Source: Azolla caroliniana
Lineage: Eukaryota > Polypodiophyta
Length of the DNA stretch: 64,000 bases
Direction of reading: 5' to 3'
Assembly: GCA_043228905.1 (NCBI GenBank)
Contig: JBHGNT010000002.1
Location: 9,424,001-9,488,000, forward strand
Shown: positions 40,939 to 52,715 of the stretch, one piece after another
How positions within the stretch are numbered: position 1 is the stretch's first letter
Layout: each line of letters opens with the position of its first letter
The notes under the pieces: generated by a model
Seen by the model: only the letters and a program-made list of their open reading frames with translations
The model's database searches: none
Told to the model about the DNA's origin: nothing
Translations under genes and position numbers: made by a program

Positions 40939-42970
40939 AAAAGATTGCACTCTGGCATTATAAAGTGAGGAAATTGTGATCTCATTCCCATGTGAATCAT
41001 CCAACTCCTTAGAACGTAAAAGTTTAGTACGAGAATCAGGAATTTGTTTCGGAATGTGAGTTCTGTTAGAAAACTACTTTTATGTTACAAGATCCTTCAT
41101 TGTTATGGTGTTATCACCAAACCCTAAGAATGGTTTTAGATGACTGATGTGCGAAACAAGGTGAATACAACGTTCTGGGGTAAGCCAAGATGATAAGTAG
41201 ATGATCCAACTTGCTTAAGGATTTCAAAGGGGCGACAAAATCATGGGGCTAACATAAGACAGTTGACTGTAGACAATGATGTAGAGTCAGTTGGTATAGT
41301 AAATGTTTTGACCAACAGTAAATGCGCAAGGACGTCTATTCTTATCACCATAAAATCGGGTAAGATCTTGGGCTATCTTAACATTTTCCTTAGTAGTACA
41401 CGCCATTTCATTCATTTCTTGCAAAAAATGGTGTGCATTGTCTAATGCATCACAATGAATTGTGGTATCTAATAGGGCACGTGGCTGAAAACCATATACC
41501 AACATAAAAGGACTATATCTAGTGGATGTATGCTTGGAGCTATTATAGGCAAACTCTAAGATAGGAAGGTATTGCTCCCACTATGAAGGGGTTTGTGCTA
41601 CACAAGCTCGAAGCATGTCCCCAATAATTTGATTAACTCATTCAATTTCTCCATCAGACTAAGGATGATTTGTGGAACTAATCATTAAATTAGTTCGTGG
41701 CTTCTTAAAAACTTGAGCCCAAATGAAGGACTGACGGAACCTTCACTAATTCCTCGAGATTGAAGTGATCCAAACCCCAGAAGGCATATTGATCAACCAA
41801 CACCATTATGTGTTGAATATGCTCTTCAAATTTGGCATGACAGATTGCAAATCCATCTCAACTCCTTCGGACAAGAACGTTAAGATTTGCCTCGGATCGG
41901 GAATGGCTTGCAACCCAACACAGTGTCGACAGATTGTCGGAAGCCTCATTTACCTTACAATTACCTAGTCGAACCTCAGTTATCCGGTCCGCTTGATCAA
42001 TTAATTCATGTCGCAACCGACATTTGATCGCCTTCAGAGCATGCATCGGATATTTTGTTATGTGAGCCGCACGAAGGCTTCTCTTTGTATTTTCCATCTT
42101 TGTGTTTACCTAACCATCTTCTAGTGTCCGGTTGTAGCCGGCTGTGTCTATTGTTAGCTTCCGCATATGTAACTCTTTTCATATTCAAACTGAGATAGTT
42201 AATACATATTCACCATGAACCTTCCTTCTTCTTAATTAAAAGAATTGGCACACCCCAAGGTGATTTACTATACATAATGTGTTCAATACTCAAGGATTCC
42301 TTAAATGTTTTACCGATCTCATCTTCTTCTAATAGACTAAGTTGATAAGGTGGAATGCTCATAGGAGCAACACCGGTAATGAGTGCAATGTAATGGTCCA
42401 CATTACATTTTGGTGGTAAAGTACGCGACAATTTGTTAGGAAATACATCTTGAAAATCATCTAAAATAGAATCAAGTAATTGTCGCTCATTGTGTGGTTT
42501 GTGTGGCTCCAATATTAAAAAAATAAAATTGAAGCATGGGATCAATTACACACAAAAAAATTGATGAGCTAGAATATTCACTTAAAGATTTGTAAGAGAC
42601 TAGTGAACGAAAAGGAAGTTTGAAACAATGAATAAAATGCGTACAATTATTAAGTTCAAATGTGATTGAATGATTCAGTCAATCTATGGATAAAGAAGGG
42701 TTATTAAAATCCAAGAGTATCCTAAAATGACATCTACAGAAGTGTAGTTTCGTAACGTAAAAGTCAAGTTTCTCCATATAGGTGTCTATTTGAATTGGTA
42801 GCTGACAACAATGCTACTAATGTATTGGACACCTCCATTTTCCATGTGAACTTGATAGATAGATCACTTGTGTTAATGTGGAGTTTCATTTGTTGCATCA
42901 AGTGATCATTAAGAAAATTATGGGAACTATTGGAATCAAACAAGAAATGTGCTTGTGATTAATTGATATA
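40939..42970 (-). pseudogene. Element J' pol remnants
   Basis: Minus strand. Protease near 42940 reads LFDSNSSHNFLND, with the catalytic DSG changed to DSN. The RT start (42545-42210) has DDFQDVFPNKLSRTLPP, NVDHYIALITG and SPWGVPILLIKKKEG. Integrase (41720-41287) has YGFQPRALLDTT and FTVGQNIYYTN, as in J. RT catalytic part and RNase H are replaced by a copia fragment. Many stops. Confidence 0.8.
41741..42180 (+). pseudogene. Copia RT fragment inside gypsy J'
   Basis: Plus strand: EIEVIQTPEGILINQHHYVL, then NMLFKFGMTDCKSISTPSD and RQIVGSLIYLTIT. This is the end of a copia RT, parallel to H and K but more diverged. No catalytic box, LTR or target duplication is present. The right edge is approximate. 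Confidence 0.8.
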
Positions 42971-43019
42971 CCTGAGTGCTTGGAGTACACCATTAGATCC
43001 AAGTTAATGTGAAGGAAAA

Positions 43020-43780
43020 GTGCCTTCACATGAACTTAAGTGGTTGGAATGAACTTCAATGACATCAAATGACTACTTGCGTGACTCATCGATTTGTCTC
43101 GAGGGGTGTGCATTGACTTCTTCTCAACATGATGATAAGTGTCCTTTGTGTTGCCCCGCTTTTCCAATGCACACAAAAGAGCTCCGGTTTCTTTAAGTCG
43201 CGCTAGATTGTTTATGTTTCCCAATGAGCTTGACATTTGGAGTTTTGGCGAACTCGAGTTTATTGTGGTCTTTCTTGGATGTCTGATGGTACTGACGGAC
43301 AATGTTAACAACTTCCTTGAAAATGCATTCACATGAACTTAAGTGGTTTGTATGCACTTCAATAACATCAAAAGACTCACCTATGTGACTCGTAGATTTT
43401 TCTTGAGGAGGGATGTGCATTCATTTATTCTCAAGACAACGATAGGTGTCCTTCATGTGGTTGACCTTCTTGTAATATGCACAGAAGAGGTTCAGTTTCT
43501 TTTACTTCTATCTAGTTCAATACTAGCATCAAACATTTTCAAAAGTGGTATAAGAGCATTTACTAACAATTTTCTTTTGTGTTGTTTTGATGTTTTTAGT
43601 GTGAGCGATAAGGATCTAAGATGGCCCATCATGCTTTTCTCAGCTTCAAAACAATATTCAAACCCTAGTATTTTTTCTTTCTCAGTCTCTCTTCTTTTCG
43701 ATGATGCCTTATTTTCGGTCGAATAAAAATTGTTATTACCATTTCTTTTCTTTCTTTCTTCTATGTGTTTGCATGACATG
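43020..43780 (-). pseudogene. Element J' gag end, with ~300-bp tandem duplication
   Basis: The minus-strand blocks near 43025-43195 and 43320-43500 share GCA..CACATGAACTTAAGTGGTT, GATTT..CT.GAGG and GTGTCCTT.(A/T)GTG. They read CAYYKKVNHMKDTYR-like, a decayed zinc-knuckle region. Upstream 43779-43492 is a lysine-rich Gag end (MGHLRSLSLTLKTSKQHKRK). Confidence 0.55.
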
Positions 43781-44196
43781 TTTTGTATTGTGTGAGATGA
43801 TACATGCGAAAATCATTACAATAGTGCATGGGGTCAATCATGTTTGCACTCATCACACGCTCAACTCATTGCCCTTTTGCATATTGCCTTATGTATACCA
43901 CTCTCCCTTTTTGAGCCATTTCTTGCCTAATTCTATGGGACATAGTAGTCTTGATAAGATGCATGTGTACTGCCCTAGAGCTTCATAACTTAGGGAAAAT
44001 GAATCTTTTACACACACCTATTTGATTATTATTATTATTATTATTTTCTAATTACACAATTTGTCTCCCAACGTTCTTATTAAGATTTTCTTGTAATTGC
44101 ATCTACCCACCACACTTAACTCTCTTTTTTACCCATAATTTTCATGTTTAAAATATTGGCATGCGTTTACCTAGGGTATATTACTCTCTAAGGAGA
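43781..44196. other. Unassigned DNA with an ATT simple repeat
   Basis: ATT trinucleotide run at about 44027-44046. No gene, LTR edge or coding motif seen. Confidence 0.4.
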
Positions 44197-44554
44197 TCAC
44201 ACTCATGAACTATTCAAGGATGCATATTGCCCCAACAAAATGCTTGGAGGAACATTTGCACAAAAAGATGTGTGCGCAAAGTATGAGGTCAATATGTGCT
44301 CACGATCTGATTTCCAATTTGTGGATAGACAACACCACCATGATAGATGCAAAGGCAATAGTAAAAGGGGTCTATATCAAAGTTTCGAGGTTGTATTCAT
44401 GGGTAGCTTAGTCATGTCCCTATAGAAGAGAAGGTGCATACAAGGTGCTCCTAGGGAGACCAATGTGCCTAAGAGGTCCCAAAATCAAATGTTGTAAGCA
44501 CAATGATTGGCATCCATTCATACAGAGAAGACGTACACTAACCTAGGGTTGAAG

Positions 44555-44999
44555 TGTAAAGAATCAGGTATGATTCTTGTGTAGTGGAAGAGATGTGTGG
44601 TATGTGTATGTGTGAGAGGAATTAGAGGAGAGATGAGAGAACACAAGATAGATAGAAAAAGGAATACTCAAGAAGAAGGTGTATATTTCACAAGTAGAAT
44701 AAGAATTACAAAATGTAGCATAATAAAGAGTCACAACCGACTTAGTATGAAGTGTGAGGAGGGTGTTTTATATATAATCACCCTCTCTCTTCATTAACTA
44801 ACTACAACAACCACTCTCTCTCTCTTTGGGAATATGAAGACTCATAGTCATGGGGAATATGTAACTCATTAGTTATGCGTCATAGAATATGATTTTATGA
44901 CACATAGTTAATGTGTAGAGAGTAGTGGTGTGACTCTTGACCTTTGAGTAATCATGGATTCTCACACATGTTGTACTATGTTGAGCTTGATTCTCAACA
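44555..44999 (-). repeat. 3' LTR of copia K
   Basis: 445 bp; in minus orientation it begins TGTTGAGAATCAAGCTCAAC. GA/CT-rich tract at 44811-44826. Confidence 0.93.
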
Positions 45000-45136
45000 C
45001 GCCCCCTCAAGCTCAACTCGAGTTGATTCCTTTCGGTTGATGTCCGCTTCAGCTGGTATCCGGTTCAGATGATCTCGGTGTCCGCTTCGGCTCATACCCA
45101 GTTCGGACGGTATCCGGTTCTTGCTTGTACTCCCCC

Positions 45137-48100
45137 TCAATCTTGGCAAGTCAGGGATCGTCAATCCGAGGTTTGACATGAATTGTTGAAGCTTGTTGGC
45201 TCCTAGGGCCTTGGTGAAGATGTCGACTGTCTGAAGATTCGTGTTGATGTGTAGAAGATCGACATCTCCAGCCTGAACACGCTCTCAAATGAAGTGGTAG
45301 TGCACTTCGATATGCTTTGTGCATGCGTGGAACACCGGGTTCCGAGTTAGATATATACTGCTCATGTTGTCGCAGTAAATGGGAGTCGGATCCTTGATGG
45401 GAACGCCTAGATCCTTCAAAATCCTCTTGAGCCATACGGCTTCACATGCAGCTACGAATGCGCCCCTGTATTCATCCTCCGTACTCAAAAGTGCAACGGT
45501 AGGCTGCTTCTTACTACTCCAAGATATTGCTCCACTACCGAGCAAGAAGACAAATCCAGAGGTCGATCGTCAATCGGCTTTGTAGCCTACCCAGTCCGCG
45601 TCTATGTACACTTCGAGTCGTATTGATGTGGTCGATGCATAGAGAACGTCATAATCCATTATGCCGCTCACGTATCATAATACTTGCTTAGCGCAATCGA
45701 AATGGATATCTCACGGATTTTTCATGAATTGGCTAAGGAGTCCGACTGGATAGCTAAGGTCGGGTTGAGTGATCGTGAGATAGATGAGGCTCCCGATCAG
45801 TTGACGATATTGGGTCAACTCGCACTCGTCTATGCCGGAGTCAGCATCTAGTTTGAGGTTTCGATCGAGAGGTGTAGCCACTGATTTGCACTCAGTCATC
45901 CCGAACTTGTATAACAAGTTGAGGATGTAGTGTCGTTGAGAGATCATAATGCCAGTCGGAATCCGAATTACTTCGATGCCCAGGAAGTAATGGAGCTCCT
46001 TCATGTCCATCATCTTGAATTTTCTGGAGAGGAGGGACTTGACCTTGTTGATGTCGACTAGACTTTCACCTCCAATGAACAGATCATCCACATATAGGAT
46101 GATGACAATTAAGCTTCTAGAGTCGTGTCATACGTAGAGGGAGTTCTCGGATTTCGACATTTGAAAGCCGATTTGATGAAGATATTGCGTAATCTTCAAA
46201 TGCCAAGCATGCAGTGCTTGCTTGAGACCGTAGAGTGGCTTCTTGAGTCGGCACACAGCTTTCGGATGAATACGTGATTCGAAGCCGGGAGGTTGTACCA
46301 CGTACACCTCTTCTAATTCGCCTTGGAGGAAAGCGTTCTTGACGTCCATCTAGTGGAGGTGCCACCCTTTCGCCGCTGCGAGTGCAATTACGGTTCGCAC
46401 CGTCGTCATCTTTGCCACCGGTGCAAAGGTCTCTTCACAGTCGACTCCATGTGTTTATGCGTATCCTTTCGCTACGAGTTGAGCTTTGTAATGGTTTACT
46501 TAGCCAACATTATACTTCACCTTGTAGATCCATCTGCAGCCAATTGCCTTCTTGTGCGGTGAGTGGGGAACGAGATCCCATGTCTTGTTCTTGTGTAATG
46601 CACGCATCTCATCGTTCATATATTCGATCCATCGTGGGTCCTTCGCAGCTTCGGAAAAGGTTTCCGGATCCCGTACTGTTGTCACCTTCATCATAAATGT
46701 GTAATGGTACGCCATGTACTCATCATAGCGGAATCGTCTTATGGGGTTCTTTTCACTGGTGGATCGGCAAAGCTTCTCGTTTGCGGATTCTAAGGCTTTC
46801 TTCACTCCATTTGTCTGGATGTCAAGGCCTTCGAACTCAGTATCAAGGGAGTGAGTCAATTCGATGCCGTCGAAATGATTGTCTTCATACTCCGGCATTT
46901 TCGCCTTCCCTTTGTCCAACTTCGAACTCGGCCGAGATGTGCTTTGATCACTTGGGGGCTCTTGTGGCCCACTAAGCCTTGTCATGATTGGGCTTTCTTT
47001 GAACATGCGTGTGAGCCGATCTTTGGCTTCAATCTCTATTTCGGCGGAATCCGGGCTGAGTGGAATCGAAGTCAAAGTTGTCTCTAGTGCGTACCAAGAT
47101 GCGGACTCGTCGAAAACGACGTCTCGATTTACTCGAGATTTTCGAGTTGAGGGGTTATAGCACTTGTACCCCTTTTGCTCTAGTGAGTATCCTACGAGGA
47201 TACATTTCTCCAACTTCAGATCGATCTTTTGTCGCTTCTCGTCGGGGATGTGCACGTACACAACGAAGCCGAATATCCGAACATGCGACAGGTCTGGCTT
47301 CTTTCCGAAAAACTTCTCGTGCGGAGTAAGTTCGTGCACACCCGATGTTGTACACTGATTCATGAGGTATACGGCCGTGTTAGCCGCTTCTGCTCAGTAC
47401 GACTTCGGCACGTGCTTTTCATTCATCATGGCCCGTGCTACTTCGAGGATGTGCCGATTCTTTCGTTCGGTCACTCCGTTTTGTTGTGGCGTATGTCGAC
47501 ACAAAAACTCTCGCTGAATGCCTTCTTTCCGTAGATACACCGTAAACTCATCCGAGAAATACTCCTTGCCTCCATCCGATCGAAGGCACCATACGTGTCG
47601 ACTCATAGCTTTCTCAACTCCACTCTTGAATTTTTGGAAGTGTCCGAACAGTTCGCTCTTTTGCCGCATCAGGTAGATCCAAGTGTGCCTAGAGAAATCG
47701 TCGATAAAGGTCACATAGTATCGGCATCTGTCGAATGTCGCCGTTTGAGCCGATCCCCATACATCGGAATGAATTATGTCAAGTACGCCTTTGCTTACAT
47801 TCCTCTCCTTCGGAAATGGATGCCGATGTTGCTTGCCGAATTGGCAAGCTACACATACGCCTTCAATCTCTCTCTCTCTTTGAAGGTCGGGAGTCTGATG
47901 ATGACTCCTTTCGATTGCATTGCCTTGAGCTTTTGAAGGTTGATATGGCCAATCCGCTTGTGCCATAACTCTATGTCGGACTCGGCTTTCGTGCCTTTTG
48001 CGAACATGGCCAATTTCATCTCATGCGAGTTGAGAATGAACATTCGACCCTCTCTTCGTCTGCGCGCGATGAGTCGGCCCTCTTTTTCGATGAAGCAACC

Positions 48101-49360
48101 GCCCTGATTAAATTGAACTTGCATTCCTTGCTCTACAATTTGGCCGACGGAGACCAAATTCTTCGTGATAGTTAGTACATGCAAGACATTTTTAAGGCAA
48201 GTTTGCTTATCTTCTTCTCCGAACGGAACATTGCCGATGTGCCGAATCGGATGTGTAGTGTCGTCTCCAGTTTTGACATAGCCGGGTCGTTCCAGCTCTC
48301 GAAGTTCTCGAAACCATTCTTGATGAGACGTCATATGGTTGGAAGCACCGGAGTCGACGAACCATACGTCTTCCGGACCCGAGGCACTAGTTGAAGAAGA
48401 AGTCGACATAGAATTTGCTTTATGTCTCATCACGAACATTCCGCCACAATCGTCATAGTCGGAGTTGGTGGCGTAGTTGGTGAGTTGTCGGCTAGTGGAA
48501 GCCGACTCGCGTATCTTCTTACGACATTCTTCTTTGTGGTGACCGATTTTTCCGCAATATCCGCATTCGACCGAGTTTTGTCGACGCGGACTGGAATGGA
48601 AGCACCCCCTTCTTCCAAAGGTTCCTCAATGGCTTCCGTCTTGATACCGAAATTGCGAGTTGTTTTCGTAAGTCCGGCCTCGTCTACCTCGTCCTTGGCC
48701 GAATCAGCCTCTTCTTGCATGGCCGCGTCTTCTTCCTCTGTTCAAATGCGTGTAGAGCATGTGGCCTTCCGAGGCATTGCTCCTTGTTCGAAACATGATT
48801 CTCTTCGACCAACAACATGGATTGAAGATCAAAGAAGGAGGGTGGATTCTCCCGTGCTGGTACGGCGGTCCGCATCGCGCCGAACCGTGGTGCAAGGCCG
48901 CCGAAGCATATTTGCACCATTTCGTCATCGTCCACATTGACGCTTATCGAGCCAAGTGCATCACAAAGCTCCTTGATCTTCAAGGTGTAGCTTGTAATGG
49001 ACATATCCCGTTGTTGGATGTTGTTCAACTCTTAGTGGAGTTGAAACTTTCTCGCGGTCCTGTTGGCGGCGAAAATCTTTCGTAGGTTCTCCTACGCTTC
49101 CTTCGACGTCTCGGCTTCTCGAATGTAGCCGAGCATGTGGTCATGAACACATGTCACCAAGCAGTACATCACTCGGCTTGCCGCTTGCTCCCAAGTTGCA
49201 TAGTCAGCATCTTTCGGGTCAAGTCAGTTTCTTGTGCTCCCTTGATGTAACTCCAATAGCCTTGGCCGACAAGGTATTGGTGCATCTTCTACTCCCAAGA
49301 TGCAAAGTTGTCGCGATCCAACTTCTCACTAGGGAGAGCGCTCCCCATTTGAGTATTCAT
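45137..49360 (-). pseudogene. Copia K gag-pol (nearly complete, several stops)
   Basis: Gag from ATG at 49360 (MNTQMGSALPSEKLDR) with TLKIKELCDALGSISVNVDD and zinc knuckle CGYCGKIGHHKEEC. Protease WFVDSGASNHMT is intact, followed by ELWHKRIGHINLQKL. Integrase: CQFGKQHRHPFP, YVTFIDDFSRHTWIYLM, LRSDGGKEYFSDEF and HTPQQNGVTERKNRHI (the DDE triad appears intact). [30 protein letters not shown] and YVDDLFIGG. RNase [20 protein letters not shown], then VDIFTKALGANKL. Scattered single stops (about one per 100-150 codons) and a frame change in gag leave it non-coding as it stands. Confidence 0.92.
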
Positions 49361-49527
49361 TGTCGATTAAGCTTCCTTTCTTCTTTTCCTTCTCTCTCGA
49401 ACACGAGCTATGTAGTGGTACTACGATAGCGATGAGCCGATTCTTCTTGAACGTCGGCGTAGAGCACAACACACAATCACGATGAGGCGAATGGGTTAGA
49501 TCAAGCTACCAAATCGCTCTGATACCA

Positions 49528-49987
49528 TGTAAAGAATCGGGTATGATTCTTGTCTAGCGGAAGAGATGTGTGGTATGTGTATGTGTGAGAGGAATTAGAG
49601 GAGAGATGAGAGAACACAAGATAGATAGAAAAAGGAATACTCAAGAAGAAGGTGTATATTTCACAAGTAGAATAAGAATTACAAAATGTAGCATAATAAG
49701 GAGTCACAACTGACTTAGTATGAAGTGTGAGGAGGGTGCTTTATATATAGTCACCCTCTCTCTTCATTAACTAACTACAACAACCACTCTCTCTCTCTCT
49801 CTTGGGGAATGTGAAGACTCATAGTCATGTGGAATATATAACTCATTAGTTATGTGTCATAGAATATAATACTATGACACATAGTTAATGTGTAGAGAGT
49901 AGTGGTGTGACTCTTGCCCTTTGAGTAATCATGGATTCTCAAAAGGTGTGTTCACAAGTTGTAATATGTTGAGCTTGATTCTCAACA
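49528..49987 (-). repeat. 5' LTR of copia K
   Basis: 460 bp. Compared with the other LTR it has scattered substitutions and a 10-15 bp difference near TTCTCAAAAGGTGTGTTCACAAG. The primer site lies immediately outside (49512-49527). Confidence 0.93.
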
Positions 49988-50911
49988 TGAAGATTAAAGT
50001 TAAAGTGGACAATAGATCATATATTATGTCCCAAAAACAAAGTAGTTGTCATTTCCAAGGACTGACTCATAATTATTTGTTGCAAAATTGGCTTTTGGTC
50101 AAGTGTTTAGCATTGCAATTCTAGAATTTTAGTTCATCCCTCACCCACATCCATCATTTTGAGGTAGATGGGCATGATGAATTTTGAGGTTTGGTATATT
50201 TTGAACTTTTGTCAATGTTCGCATCTCTTTGTTGATTGTATGAAAAGGATTTTGTAGTTTTGTGCTCATAACCAAGTATAGCTACCTATAAATGTTATGA
50301 TTTTATGTGAACGGATCTGTAGCTATGTGCTCATAACCGAATAGACGTATACATATAAATTCTATGATTGTATGTAAAGGAATTTGTAGCTATGTGGTCA
50401 TAGCTGAGTAGAGAAACAAACATATAAATGTTACTATACGACATTTTGGAGAGTTGTATTTAAAAGTATGCGAGGATGTTTTTCTTATGTCTATTGTCTT
50501 GATTCTTAACATTGTAGAGACTATAGGAATGGTGATGTACCATTTTAAAGTCAATAAAATTTTCCTTCACCATATACTATGCATTAGAAATGAGTTGATA
50601 CAATTGTTGGTCCGAAGCCATGTTGTGTTTACAACCTATGATCTCGAAAGCATTGAGAATCTTTTCCATTGTTCACAGTTTAGATGTTTGGACGTATATA
50701 GAAGCATAAGTTAATTGAATACTCTCATCTTTCTTCATTGACTTGCGTTTCCATTTAAATTATGTATGCTCAAGAGTTGATATCGATATGTATTTCACAA
50801 AAGAACCTCATTTGTTTTTTACTTTTTGCTACATTTCTTGAGCGATCAAACATGAAAGGTTTTGTGAAATCGGGTAATCTCTTTTTATCTTTTCTCTAGA
50901 AAAGTAATATG

Positions 50912-50921
50912 TATTTAAATA
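50912..50921 (+). promoter_or_regulatory. Putative TATA region of AOC copy 2
   Basis: TATTTAAATA followed by a CT patch (CCCTCTCTTCTTCTCTC, 50930-50946). The transcript leader would be about 170 bases and holds a small upstream frame (MKTKLALQ, 51022-51048). Confidence 0.5.
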
Positions 50922-51118
50922 GAACCTATCCCTCTCTTCTTCTCTCATTGCAATTTGCCATTCCATCCCCTCTATACAATCCCATGTTAAGTGTCTCATG
51001 TAAACACCCCATTCACTAATAATGAAAACCAAACTCGCCCTTCAATGAATTGACTTTCATAAAGATTCCTTTCCCTAATGCTTACGCCATCTTACCTGTT
51101 ACTCCCACTCGATCCTCC

Positions 51119-52314
51119 ATGTTATCAATTAATGCATCCTCATCCATCCTTAATCGTAAGATTAATTATAGCTCGAGTGTTAATTATTCTTCGAGAATCG
51201 AATCATTGAGTGGAATTGGTCACGCGTCTGCGAGGACTTTATTTAATCATGGGTCAATCCATCATCGATACAACCACAAACAGCATGTTCATATTGAGGC
51301 TCAACTCAATGACCAAGATGGAGGAGCTTCGACCATGACAAGATCCGGTGAGTAAAAGTTTGGATCTAAATGAAAGAAAGGAAAGATCATTGTGTCATTA
51401 AGCTTAGAATTTATTATATAAATCACTTGATCAAAGGAAAGAGAGAGAGGGAAGGGTTATGTCACATTAAGGATCTAAAGTTGCTGATATAAATCCATGA
51501 TTTGACTAGATGAGCGAGTTCAAGTGATGCATGTTTATGAGCTCAACGAGAAAGACAGAGGGAGCCCGGCCTATCTACCTTTCAGCTTCAAGTTCGATTT
51601 CTTCAAATTTCTCCCCAAGGGTGCCTTGGGCGATTTGGTTCCTTTCACAAATAAGGTAACTAACTGTGTACAAATATTGGACTGTTAGTTATAAGGCTAT
51701 TACAATTCAAACTTACTGCAGATCCCCGTTTGTATGGAGTACATGACCTAGATCTAAGCTTACAGAATCTAGTGTGCATTTACGTGCAGGTATACGATGG
51801 GTCCTTGGAAATCAGATTAGGAATCACGGCCGGCCTATGCGTCCTCATCAAGAACTATCCGGAGAAAGGCGGGAATCGCTACGAGGCCACCTATAGCTTC
51901 TACTTTGGTGACTATGGCCACATCTCGGTGCAGGTAAAAAAACCAAACATGTCTATGTGTTGTTTTCTCCCCCTCCCCCTACTCAATGGAGGAAGGATCT
52001 GTGCAGAATTGCATTAGTTTTGTAACTTAGGGACCAGAAGTTTTCATTGATGCAAGGGATCATATTTGACATTCGAGGATTCTTATTTGGCGGTCACGGG
52101 AGGCTCCGGAATATTCACGGGAGTGTATGGCAAAGTGAAGTTGCATCAGATCCAGTTCCCTTACAAGATCTTCTACACATTCTACTTGCAGGGAATCGAT
52201 AGCCTCCCGGAGCAGCTCACGAGGCCACACGTACCTCCGTCCGTGTCCGTCAAGGCTTCGGATGCAGCCGCCCAATGCCTGCCCGGTGCCATTGCCCCTA
52301 ACTTCACCGATTGA
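51119..52314 (+). CDS. AOC: Allene oxide cyclase, copy 2, complete with transit peptide
   Basis: 258 residues in four exons: 51119-51347, 51510-51655, 51790-51933, 52057-52314; phases 1, 0, 0 fit exactly. Forms cis-OPDA from the allene oxide in plastids (oxylipin/jasmonate route). Residues 1-76 are Ser/Asn/Arg-rich with almost no acidic residue in the first 27, a plastid transit peptide. The barrel follows: E87 and N89 of ELN and DRGSP match the family active site, then [37 protein letters not shown], ending NFTD. The loop after DRGSP is about 8 residues longer than I recall for flowering plants. Against copy 1 it has E-to-V, Y-to-H, I-to-V and V-to-A in exon 2. I chose the first in-frame ATG after a stop at 51023. 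Confidence 0.93.
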
Positions 52315-52715
52315 TCGAAATGAAACGAGAAGAAAATCAAATAATGCTCAGACTGGTGGGTGGGATCTAGTCCCCCTAAACCATACTTAGTTAAATTAAT
52401 TATCTTTTCGAAAAGCTCATATTGACGATGATTTTGATCTGCTTCATCTCGTATGGCTCTTGTATCTCCTTGTAGGATACAAAGCCAAAGTTAAGGTTGT
52501 GGGTTTCGTGATTTTATAGCAAGCCACTGTTTGATGCATGGGTGTTTTCATTGTGAAAATTCTTCATTAAGTTTAAGTTTGAGGTGCACATCTACTAAAA
52601 CAAGGTAACAACATTTTGGAGATTAGAGAGAAGAGGGGATCCAATCTCCAATCCCCATATTATTAATGCTTAATAGCCCATCATGAAGCCCGGATCTTTC
52701 ACACCATCTAATGGA

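Larger units (their letters stand above)
40500..43780 (-). mobile_element. Ty3/gypsy element J' (decayed, minus strand)
   Basis: 3' LTR 40500-40924, purine tract GAAGTAGGGGAGTA (40925-40938), integrase end and chromodomain-like part (40939-41740), a copia fragment (41741-42180), RT start and protease (42190-42970), and Gag C-terminal parts with a tandem duplication (43020-43780). The 5' LTR is not found. It lies between the two copies of the AOC segment, facing element J. Confidence 0.78.
44555..49987 (-). mobile_element. Copia element K, full length
   Basis: LTRs 44555-44999 and 49528-49987, perfect duplication TGAAG at 44550-44554 and 49988-49992. The primer site TGGTATCAGAGCGATT (minus, 49527-49512) abuts the 5' LTR, and the purine tract TTGAGGGGGCG abuts the 3' LTR (45000-45010). 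Gag, PR, IN, RT and RH are all present with few stops. It is the closest relative of H in the window and younger than the segmental duplication, since copy 1 lacks it. Confidence 0.95.
44197..52715 (+). repeat. Segmental duplication, copy 2 (contains element K and AOC copy 2)
   Basis: Aligns to copy 1 from TCACACTCATGAACTATTC through the cyclase 3' flank (GGATCTTTCA.ACCAT). It is interrupted only by copia K at 44555-49987. One minisatellite unit is present, and the 19-bp target of the copy 1 retroposition is intact. Confidence 0.88.
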
